DNA from: Haematococcus lacustris | Taxonomy: Eukaryota; Chlorophyta; Chlorophyceae; Chlamydomonadales; Haematococcaceae | Reading direction: 5' to 3' | Length of the DNA stretch: 64,000 nucleotides | Assembly: GCA_030144725.1 (NCBI GenBank) | Contig: JASKMD010000031.1 | Span: forward strand, 2,761,775 to 2,825,774 | Shown here: in pieces, positions 55,908 to 64,000 of the stretch | Position numbering within the stretch: position 1 is the first letter of the stretch | Layout: each line of letters begins with the position of its first letter | Translations under genes and position numbers: made by a program | Notes under the pieces: model-generated | Databases searched by the model: none | The model's input: only the letters and a program-made list of their open reading frames with translations | What the model was told of the DNA's origin: nothing

Positions 55908-58900
55908 CTAGCTGCAGTCGCCCTGACGCAGGCCCTTGACCACATCCAGGTAGCCTGGCTGCTCGGGCGTGATGTAGCCATGACGCACCAGCCAGTCAAT
56001 GATGACCAGGTTGCAGTTGGTCTTGAACTCGGTTGTGTTGGACACCACTTCTGCCACCTTGCTCACTGGCCACAGCATAAATTGCTCCACCTGGAGCACA
56101 TGAAGCACCAGGGCACCTGTGCAGCAGGCTGGATGGATGGGAAATCCCAGCCCCACGTGCCACCTTACCATTCGCACCTCTACCTTCAAACCATACTGCA
56201 GCACAACACCCCTACAACTAGGGGCAGTATTATGTGGTCCTCGGAAATGCTACTTTGCTCACTATCAGTTCCCTGCCCCCCACCCCTTTCAAAGCTAGGG
56301 GCAATATATGTTCGCATGACAGACATGCTGTTATGAAGGCAACATCTAAACAAAATGCATGGAGATATGTTTGCATGACAGGCTTGGCTGCAATGGGCAG
56401 GTTGGCAGGTGAGTTACGGTTATGTTTGTGAGCATCTAGCATCATGGATGCAGGCGATCACAGCAGCTGAGGCGGAGAGCAGTGGGGGCAGCAGGTGCAG
56501 TGGGCGGGTGGCAGAGAGAAGTGAAGGAGCGGTGGCCTGCACGATCATTTGCATGCGACATGGCACAAGGACAGTGGGCAGCGAAGGGTGATGGTGGGCC
56601 GCATGGTCAGGGTACAGTGCTTAAGCTGCGAAAGTTGTGGCCATATTGCAGCATGGTCCTATGGTACCATGCCAACCAACAACACTTATGTAGTGAGTGC
56701 TATTGCTATGATGGCGGTGTGGCGATGACGATGATGACATGGACATCACAACACATGCTGATAGATTCCATGCTGAAGACACGGCGATGTGGTAGTGATG
56801 TCATCGCAGCCTGCCCCCTAGGACCACTGCAAGCCACCTAAGCCCTGCCAAAGCATGCAGTTAAAGCAACTGCTACCAGGTCTGCTGCTGCCCGCCCCTG
56901 CCCCTGGCCCCCGTCTTGGTTTACCTCGCCGTCCTGAGCCTGCGGCTTGAAGTCCTCAGGCAGCTCCAGGTCGTACACAAACAGCACATCAGGTTTCAGC
57001 CCTGTGGCTGACACTACAGCAGCAGCGGGCACCAGGGGCGCAGCTGCTTGGGTCTCTTTCTGACTTGAGATGGGACCATTGCCTTGAATGGATAGCCACA
57101 ACTTTCCTATCCAAGTGTGTGGGTGACTTGCAGACCCCCATGGATGAGTACACCATGATGCAGTTTTCAAAAGTGTGTGATGGCAGGGGTTGTTCACACT
57201 TCACACACCTCCTTCACCACCTCCACACGCTGAGAGCAATCTACTGGCATGTGGGCTGCTGGCCGCTGTGATGCTCTCCTATGCGCCCCGCTCACCTGTC
57301 CTGTAGCTTACTACACCCACAGGCCTGGCCGCATCCGCCAGGTGTGCAGCCACGCCTGCCTCCTCCCAGCACTCCTTCACCACATTCTCAGTGGGACTCA
57401 GACCATGCGGCTGCAGCCACCATCACCACCATTAGCGCCATCACCACCATCTCCACCATGATTGCCATCAGCACCATCACCACCATAGTCGCCATTACCA
57501 CCTTCACCACTATCAACACCGCCACTACCTTCACCACCACCAGCAGGTCCCTGCTGCCGCCACACATGGCAGGACCCAGAACCGGGCAACACCAGCAGCT
57601 TCTAGCCAGCTGCTGACCTCTACCACAAAGCCGCATCAGTGCTAGATATCTTGCGGAAGCTGACAGACATGGCTGCCTGAGCTGACCTCCTAGCCCTAAC
57701 ACTACAGACACTGCATTGCTCCAGTCCTGGCCCACCATGGCCTGGGTATCAGACAACTTCACAAGCTGGCATGCAGTACACAGTGTCCGGCGCTCATCTC
57801 CCTGCCCTGATCCTACTGCTAAGGAATCTATATGCCTATGGGACCTATGGGTGGGCGCAATGTCCCGCTGCTGCTGCTGCTGCTGTTGCTACAGCTGCTA
57901 TCAATCATGGCAACTCCTGTGCTGAAGCCTGCACCACAGCTGCTACCTAGTCTGTCAGTGTCGTTCCCCAACGGCAGGTGCACAGGGCTGGGCAGGGTGG
58001 CATGTGGTGTGGAGTCCATGCTCTCCAGGACCCTGTTGGGTGGGCCGCACCTCTCCTTCACCTCACCTGCCCCCCGGCCACCAGGTGGTCCAGCTTGCCT
58101 GGCCAGTTGGGTTTGCTGATGGAGCGGCGGGCTACCCACAAGGAGTGCGAGCCATCTTGGTGTCGCACAAACCTGCGGCAGGGCAGCAGCAGCAGCAGCA
58201 GCAGCGACAGTGGCGGCGGCAGCAGCAGCGGGAACAGCAGCAGCTCAACTTCAGCAAGGGCCTAGCCCAGGTGGAGGGGGCCTGTATGGCTGGGTGCGGC
58301 CTCTGACGCATGGCTTGTCAGGGTGTGTCAGGCGGGTGAGGTGGCGGCAGGGCCAGCCTAGCCATCCACCCACCCATTGACATGCACTCCATAGGCCTTG
58401 ATACCAAAGTGTGTTGCAGCGGCACGCTCCACCTGCAGGCACAGCAGGCTACTCTGGCTCTCTGAAGCTAAGCAGGCTCTCTGAATCAGAGCTCCGGCTA
58501 CCCTCCCAGGCGACTCTGGCTCCCTGCCCACCTGCCTGAAAGACTGAAAGACTGTGCACCCCTGAGCAACGTAGGCTGGCAGCAGGCTCAGCAGGCTACT
58601 CTGGCTCCCTGAAGCTAATGGATAACACTGACTAATAGCAGGCTGCAAAGGTGATTGGACATCGTAAGTAAGGGGGAGGGGCAGGGCCAGATGATGATGA
58701 CCTCCCCACATGTGACCTGCTAGGTGCCATGTCCCCAATCCATTTAAGGATGTCATGCGCGGTGTGTGCCTTGTGTGCCATGCAGCTGGAGGAGGAGGCA
58801 GCCATTGAGTCCTAGAAGCGGTGGGGGATCCGCAAGCAGCTGGTGGTGTTCTTTGGTAACGCAGGCATTGGCACCAGGGGTAGGTGGGCAGCCAAGGCTG

Positions 58901-61278
58901 TGCTGCAGGCCTGCCGCAAGGTGGTGGAGAGGGCCACCAGCGGCAGGCCAACCGACAGGGTGCCAGGCAAGGTGGTGACAGTGGATGAGCTCCGCACCAG
59001 CAGGGTCAGCTCAGCTATGAACAGCCCCCAGCCCTGTGAGGCGGGGCTGGACCGCAGCAAGCCCACCAGGCCTGAGGGCTGGAAGCCCAAGCCAGGTCAG
59101 GTGCAGAACCGCTTGTTGCAGTCAGCCTGGAGCAAGCGTTTTGAGGCGCCAGTGCGGGGGCTCATGTGGTGCCCTTGGTTACACCAGGCCACCCCTGGCG
59201 ACCTTGGCAAATGGGTGGACAGGGACTGCGGGCAGGGAGAGTAAGTGGCGCCCACTGGAGCTGTGCAGGTGGCAACACCGAGCAAGGCTTCCTGCCAAGG
59301 GCAAGGAGTACCCAGCATTGGGTTTCAAGAAGCTGCGAGACCGAGCCCCCAGGCCCAAGCCCAGCAGCCTGTAGCACAGTAGTATGTGTACACCAGGCAA
59401 TGCTTGAGCTGATGCTTACATCAGAGCATGCGTTCCATGCCAACATCGACCGCCCGGCTCTCGCAAGGGGGGAGGGGTAGGAAATTAGGTATTGGTACCG
59501 GCGGTAGGTCACAAACCCTAAGTCCTGATCACATACAACACAGCCCCTACCCATTAGCAGGGGAATACATGTGCTGCCTGAAGCTAATCAGGCTCAGGCT
59601 ACGCTCCCAGGCGACTCCGGCTCCCTGCCCACATGCCTGAATGACTCAGGCACCCTGCCTTGTTGACAGAGGGCACCCTGCCTTGCGGCCCCTACCTCCT
59701 GTCACCACCCACCACCAGCCTTGACCTGCACAGCCTGCCACCCCGCCCTGACCTGCACAGCCTGCACCCTCAGTCTGCCTGCGCAGCCTGAGAAGGCAGA
59801 TATTGCCTGTTGGCAATGACGATGACTTGGCCTCTTCGCCTCACATGTGTTAGCTCTGAGGGTCTCCTGATGCCTGCCTCAGCCCTCATGCGCCCAGCTC
59901 AGTGGGCCAGCAGTTTCTATTTGTTTATTTTTTATATTTTGGCAGTGCACCTCAGCACATTATTCCCGTACTAATGCGTAGGGGCTATGTTATCTGTGAT
60001 CCGGACTGTTTGGCAGTGCACCTCGGCACCTCATTACCCGGTCCCTGCCCTGCTGGTGCCAGCTCTGACTGCATGCCGCTGCCAGCTCACCAGCATGAGG
60101 GGTGCAGCGTAGTAGGAGGGGGTCACCGGGTACAGCTCGTCCCGCCACCCGGTGATCAAACCCTCACCCCGCAGCTGCGCCAGCACCCCTGCCAGGCAGC
60201 GAGCAGCAGCAGCGGGCCGGATCTGAGCAAGAGCCATGGCATGTCAAGCTTGCGGCTTCACGCCAGCCTCAGCCAGCAGATGGCTGGCAACAGCGGAACG
60301 CAACAGAGGGCGAGAATGGTGGTGGTGATGATAACGATGACGATGATGGCTATGGGGCTATTGCAGCAGGACATGATGAGAGGGAGGGAGCAGACAAGAG
60401 CATCACACTGGACCATCCGTGTGAAAGCGTGAAACTGTCGCTGATGCTGTGATGGTTGCTAGGCTGGCCACGATGACTCAACGAAGGCTGAAACTAAGGT
60501 GATGGAGCAACTCAGTCCTTGTAGGTGAGGGTTTGGTGGGTTGTGTTGCCGGGTGCCCCCAAATGCCCACCTGCTACGGCCTGGGTCCTTGACTCCAGGG
60601 TGGCCAGACCCAGGTTCAAACCCAGCTCCGGCCTTGATTTCAAACCTGCACCACCGCCTTGCGCATCTAGGCTGCTGCTGGTGCTGGTACTGGCAGTCGT
60701 CACAAACACATCCGGGAAGCGTGCCAGCTCAGCAGCAAACCTTCACATGGCAGTGCATGCCCACCATGCATAAAGATGCAGCAATAACTACATGCGATGG
60801 TGGTGAAAGCCTGGTAGCCACAACCGTGCTGCAAAGCCAGCAACGTCTAGCTTGCGAGGGCTCTGCGTCTGAGGAAAGGCCAGCCAGCCCATAGCTTACT
60901 TTGGTTTCATGTGTCCCACCACAACATCAGCAACCATGAAGGGTACGAGTGTAGACAGCTCATCCTGTCAGAATGAGCAGCAGCAAGAACATCGCCTGTG
61001 CTTCACCACGTGCTTGTGCAGCATATCTGTTGGCATCAGTAGGCTCAGGCACTGCATGGTCCAGCAGCTGCCTGGGTTGCAGGGTTATGAACGGGGTTCA
61101 GGAAGGCTAGCATCTAGCTTACCAAGCCCGTGTTGTTCTCCGCAATGCGCTGCAGAAAGCCGTCCAGGGTAGCTGGCATCGCTCCTGATCGGCACCGCGA
61201 CGCGACCATTTGACCCAAAAGACGCGGGCGAGAGATGATGTGACGCTGTATCAAAGGCCGCTTGGCAGTTACTTGCAT
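55908..61278 (-). CDS. Nudix hydrolase, DUF4743 type (NUDT20/24-like)
   Basis: Hydrolyses a nucleoside-diphosphate-linked substrate; this subfamily is related to a plant/fungal group fused or similar to thiamin pyrophosphokinase. Exons on the reverse strand: 61278-61123, about 60740-60571, 60188-60091, 58432-58374, 58172-58067, 57410-57296, 57001-56925 and 56090-55908. Diagnostic: TLDGFLQRIAENN; LITGWRDELYPVTPSYY; ERAAATHFGIKAYGVHVNG; WVARRSISKPNWPGKLDHLV; AGGQ followed by ENVVKECWEEAG (Nudix box); DVLFVYDLELPEDFKPQAQD; GEVEQFMLWPVSKVAEV; and WLVRHGYITPEQPGY. All junctions from exon 3 onward are phase-perfect. The link between exons 1 and 2 is not; a short exon may be missing there. The N-terminus is Arg-rich (MQVTAKRPLIQRH), possibly an organelle signal. 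Confidence 0.85.
57416..57545. repeat. CACCAT-type microsatellite in Nudix intron
   Basis: Degenerate ACC/CAT triplet repeats abutting the acceptor of the Nudix-box exon. Confidence 0.85.
58775..59374 (+). pseudogene. TnpB/Fanzor-like relic copy C, most complete
   Basis: Lies on the strand opposite the Nudix gene, inside its intron between 60091 and 58432. A stop at 58814 breaks the start. The frame from about 58815 then reads KQLVVFFGNAGIGTRGRW, a TnpB-like strand before RuvC-II, and VPGKVVTVDELRTSRVSS, matching the RuvC-II VDExxTS motif with its catalytic Glu. It continues QPCEAGLD, PTRPEGWKPKPGQVQNRLL and VRGLMWCP to KWVDRDC, where the NAALN part of RuvC-III is deleted. The frame shifts and continues as SKWRPLELCRWQHRARLPAK and KKLRDRAP to the stop. 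RuvC-I is missing. It is dead, but shows that the family carries both RuvC-II and RuvC-III. Confidence 0.72.
59437..59575 (-). repeat. MITE-like family M, copy 3
   Basis: CATCGACCGCCCGGCTCTCG, GGAAATTAGGTATTGGTACC and CCCCTACCCATTAGCAGGGG: a reverse copy of 53505-53645, starting just after the Fanzor-like copy C tail. Confidence 0.75.
59940..60035 (+). repeat. MITE-like family M, partial copy 4
   Basis: CAGCACATTATTCCCGTACTAATGCGTAGG and TATCTGTGATCCGGACTGTT, then similarity is lost. Flanked by two copies of GGCAGTGCACCTC(A/G)GCAC. Confidence 0.65.
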
Positions 61279-61835
61279 TATCGCAACGGATACCCACAGC
61301 GGACACACCGGTCATCAAGGTGTGCAGTTTGCATTTCTTCCCATGCCAGGTGTTCTTGTCGTGTCGGTCCCTGCGCGCTTCACCGCTGGCTTTCTTGTTT
61401 TCTGCGCCTGGCTTGGCTCTGGCTCAGCCTTGAGCCCGCGGTCAACTTCACTTGCATCCCCTACCATTTTCTGACTATAGAACAGTTCATTACTTGCTAC
61501 AGCGCCATATCAGTAGCAGCCAGCATGCAATGCTGTGTATGAATGCCATGGTGTTTGAGAGAAGTGAAGATGGGCCACAGTTTCATATCAAAGCCTGGAA
61601 ACAGCTACATTGTGGAACCCGGCAGTCCAACAAAACGTATTTAACAAGGAACAACATGTTGGACTGTGGGTAATCTCACTCAGCTACTACAAACATGTTG
61701 TAGCATCCTCGGTCGCACCCTTGATGACTGCAGCCCCCACATCGGTGGCACTTTCCCAACAGACCACTGGGCACCTCATCAAAACTAACAGCTTAATGCT
61801 TGTAAGGCTTACAGCCTGTGTGACATTACTAGGGC
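61279..61835. other. spacer between Nudix gene and Fanzor-like copy D
   Basis: Holds the likely 5' region of the Nudix gene and repeat family R copy 4. Nothing else recognised. Confidence 0.4.
61640..61800 (-). repeat. dispersed repeat family R, copy 4
   Basis: Runs from AACAACATGTTGGACTGTGG to the CTAACAGCTTAATGC block, i.e. the reverse of CTGTTAGTTTTGATGAGGTG. It starts within about 50 bases of the stop of Fanzor-like copy D. Confidence 0.7.
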
Positions 61836-62225
61836 CTATGCATTGTTGCGGGCCCGGCCATCAATGCCCCGCCGGTACTCCGCAGCCCGGTGCAGCCTCT
61901 GCCTAACCTTGGGCAGCCGGTCATTGACCCGCTTGTAGCCCTGCTGGTACTCCTTGCCAATGGCAGGCAGAGCCTCAAGGTCATCCCATTGGCACAGCTC
62001 TATGGGGCGCTGCACGCTCTCCCCAATGCGCTGCAAGTTCAGGCATCCGTTGTTGTCCCGGTCCAGCCACCTGCCCCTTGGGGGGGCCTGGGGTCGTGGT
62101 GCTGGGCCAGGTGCTGCAGGGAGGAGATGGGCCTGGGCTGGGGGAGGGGGTGGGGCCTGGGCGGGGCTGGGGGAGGGGGGGGATGTGGAACCCGGTAGCG
62201 CACTGAAGGACACGGGTGCCTTCAC
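61836..62225 (-). pseudogene. TnpB/Fanzor-like C-terminus, relic copy D (second subfamily)
   Basis: Reverse-strand frame with a Pro/Ala-rich lead (probably intron or low-complexity, 62225-62090), then RWLDRDNNGCLNLQRIGES, the RuvC-III motif with Asp and Asn conserved. It continues RPIELCQWDDLEALPAIGK, EYQQGYKRVNDRLPKVRQRL and HRAAEYRRGIDGRARNNA, ending in a TAG at 61836. Copies A-C end soon after KRLRD; this one has a 25-residue longer tail, so it belongs to a different subfamily. No RuvC-I or II was found upstream, where a short gene-free stretch follows. No frameshift is visible in the preserved part. Confidence 0.65.
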
Positions 62226-62616
62226 TCACCATTGAACATGGACAGCATAGCTTGAAGAGTGCAACAGTGGACCTGAGCTTTACTACCCGGCCATACACTG
62301 CAGTTCCTGCTAACAGGGTTTGAAATGTTGTCGGTGAAGTTTGCTGGTGTGTGTGATGTTCGCTAATTCGCGACTTTGCCATCTTGAGAAATGTTCATAT
62401 ACCTTCAGTGGCTGCTGCAAGCTGCGCACGTCACCAACATCGCCTTGTTCCGCACTGTTTCACAAACTAAAAAACTACTATTTCCATAGTCCGCGCACGC
62501 TATGTCTTGACTATGCGCGTAGAGAAGCTGCAGTATCGCCCGGTCAAACAGTTTCTGCGCTATTGCGGGCTCGGCGGTTCAGACTATTAGGCGTGACGCA
62601 TTCAGGCGCACACCCA

Positions 62617-64000
62617 ATGGAGCTTCTCAACGCCAACGGAGAGCCAATTGAGGAAGCTGCCCGCACGGTGTGCGCGAACCTCCTCCATGTTCCTGCTCTT
62701 GTTCCTGTGCGCCCGTTCCTTCCTGCATTGCCGTGCCCAACCAATTGCCACCATCTCCGTGTGCAGAGGGGCGTGGTCGACTCTTCGCCCTCGCGCCCCG
62801 CACAACCTACACAGCTCGCGCGCTGGCCCTCCCTGTCCGTCTCTGATGCGTGCAGCAGTGGCAGCAGGCGACGCAGCAGCGACAGCAGCGGCAGTAGCGG
62901 CGGAGAGGGGGACGTGAGCACGGGCTGCCCGCTGCCAGACGAAACGGCCCAGGGTTCGCATCACCTCATCTCCAACCTGACCTTGGACGCCCCACAGCTG
63001 AGCTCTCCTAGGCCAGCTCCCCCAGCCATCAGAGCAGCACACCCAACCCCAACCACCCCACCCAACGTCATCCTCACCTCCAGCCCACTCCAGACAGCAG
63101 CCACCATCACCTGCCTCCCGCCTACACCACTTGCCCTCAAGCTCACTTCCAACATACCACTGCCCAGAGTATCTTCTGCCTTAGTGAGCTCAGGTGGAGG
63201 TTTTCCTGGGTATGACCTTGGTGCTGGTGAGGAGTGGGGGTCGTTGCCATCTGACCCGCTGGACTGCCTGCCTCCCTCGTGGCTGGCAGCAGACTGGGCC
63301 GCTCTGCTCCCAGTGCTGGGAAGCCCAGCACCCCTCACCATCTCCTCACCCCCCAGCAACCCCTTAAACAATGCGTGGGGGTGGGAGTTGAACCAGGGAC
63401 CCGTGGCTCTTGCTCCCTCCCGACCGCCCGCTGCGCCGCCGCAAGGTTGTGACACACAGGCGACTTGGCCGGCCAGCATCAGTGTAGAGGCAGCACGGGG
63501 GGGACGGGAGGCAGGAGGGCAGAAGCAGCAGGAACTTTCCCCGCTGCGTCAGCATCCTGTGGCCGGTACTATGCAACCGCTGCGCCCAGTAACCCCGCTA
63601 AGCCGGCTGGGGCAGAGCCAGGGCCAAAGGCAAGGGCAGGGGCAGCAGGCGTGGGGTGAGGGTACTTCAGGGGAGGGAGGTGGGGCAGGGGAAGGGGCAG
63701 GCGGTGGGTCAGAGCGGTCCCAGGGGGGGTGGCCAGGCAGAGAGGGCAGACAAGCAGGGCATCCACCGCAGCAGCAGCTGTTGCAGCAGCAGGGCGAAGG
63801 GGATGAAGCCCAGGCAGCCGGTCACTCGCCATGTGACAGGGCGGTGGGGTTACAGCAGGAGGATGTAGAGGCTGGGGTGCAGGAGCAGCTGGCAGAGCAG
63901 CAGCCGCAGCCCCAACCCCTGCTGCTGGCGTGTGCCTGCCCTGTGTCAGATCACGGCTGCTCAGACAGCCTGGCTAGCCAGCCAGGGTCAGCACCAGCAG
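62617..64000 (+). CDS. low-complexity protein, 3' partial (runs off window)
   Basis: A single frame is open from 62617 to the end of the window (461 codons) with no intron evident. It begins MELLNANGEPIEEAARTVC and soon becomes Ser/Pro/Thr-rich (SSSGSRRRSSDSSGSSGG-like), then Gly/Gln-rich with CAG runs (QQQLLQQQGEGDE). A hydrophobic-acidic stretch, DPLDCLPPSWLAADWAALLP, near residue 215-235 could be an activation-type motif. An in-frame Met at 62356 would extend it by 87 residues, but that part has more AT-rich composition, so I prefer 62617. It resembles regulatory proteins in style only; no domain is visible. Confidence 0.55.
   Translation, partial: MELLNANGEPIEEAARTVCANLLHVPALVPVRPFLPALPCPTNCHHLRVQRGVVDSSPSRPAQPTQLARWPSLSVSDACSSGSRRRSSDSSGSSGGEGDVSTGCPLPDETAQGSHHLISNLTLDAPQLSSPRPAPPAIRAAHPTPTTPPNVILTSSPLQTAATITCLPPTPLALKLTSNIPLPRVSSALVSSGGGFPGYDLGAGEEWGSLPSDPLDCLPPSWLAADWAALLPVLGSPAPLTISSPPSNPLNNAWGWELNQGPVALAPSRPPAAPPQGCDTQATWPASISVEAARGGREAGGQKQQELSPLRQHPVAGTMQPLRPVTPLSRLGQSQGQRQGQGQQAWGEGTSGEGGGAGEGAGGGSERSQGGWPGREGRQAGHPPQQQLLQQQGEGDEAQAAGHSPCDRAVGLQQEDVEAGVQEQLAEQQPQPQPLLLACACPVSDHGCSDSLASQPGSAPA

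Noticed and set aside
58775..59374. Functional exon of the Nudix gene region
   Set aside because: It is on the opposite strand, contains a stop and a frameshift, and aligns to the other Fanzor-like relics.

Overview
The window is nuclear DNA of a green alga, most likely a chlamydomonadalean (Haematococcus/Chlamydomonas-like). The basis: intron-dense genes with GT-AG introns of 70-1150 bp, GC-rich coding sequence with runs of CAG/GCN codons, TGTAA-type 3' signals, and a gene set that combines a ciliary protein (CFAP58), a plastid ATP-synthase assembly factor of the CGL160 type, a DREAM-complex LIN9/ALY protein and cytosolic ribosomal protein eL22. The species is inference. Two N-runs (12539-13037 and 34392-34891) are assembly gaps.

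Layout. 1-7620 (+): 3' part of an ALWAYS EARLY/LIN9-like gene. 7633-8290 (+): TnpB/Fanzor-like relic. 8291-13900: repeat-rich, with a 2.4-kb TIR transposon (9290-11685, 6-bp target duplication) and a Copia gag relic running into the first gap. 14297-18679 (+): seven-exon gene with AP2-like modules. 18680-20100: repeats, including a tandem array and a foldback element. 20104-21400 (-): CGL160-like thylakoid assembly factor. 22049-29673 (+): complete 14-exon CFAP58 gene, with a Fanzor-like relic in intron 3 and a tandem copy of its last exon downstream. 31012-37333 (+): HSPA12-type Hsp70-like gene with duplicated exons and a probable 1-base frameshift. 39242-40367 (+): eL22. 41281-41757 (+): intronless plastid-type membrane protein. 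42428-43762: deleted, inverted copy of the TIR transposon. 44165-47448 (+): eight-exon gene of unknown function. 47449-51249: repeats and a Pro-rich, SAP-like ORF. 51250-55548 (-): SET-domain methyltransferase. 55908-61278 (-): Nudix hydrolase (DUF4743/NUDT20-24 type), with a third Fanzor-like relic on the opposite strand of one intron. 61836-62120 (-): fourth Fanzor-like relic. 62617-64000 (+): 5' end of a low-complexity ORF that runs off the window.

The host genes are unrelated housekeeping, ciliary and plastid genes; there is no operon logic. What links the window is its mobile-element content. There are four decayed copies of a RuvC-type (TnpB/Fanzor) nuclease C-terminus, two of which share a conserved non-coding tail after the stop codon. 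There is an autonomous-size/deleted pair of a TIR element, and at least three families of short dispersed repeats. I regard the Fanzor-like family and its conserved 3' tail as the most interesting signal.
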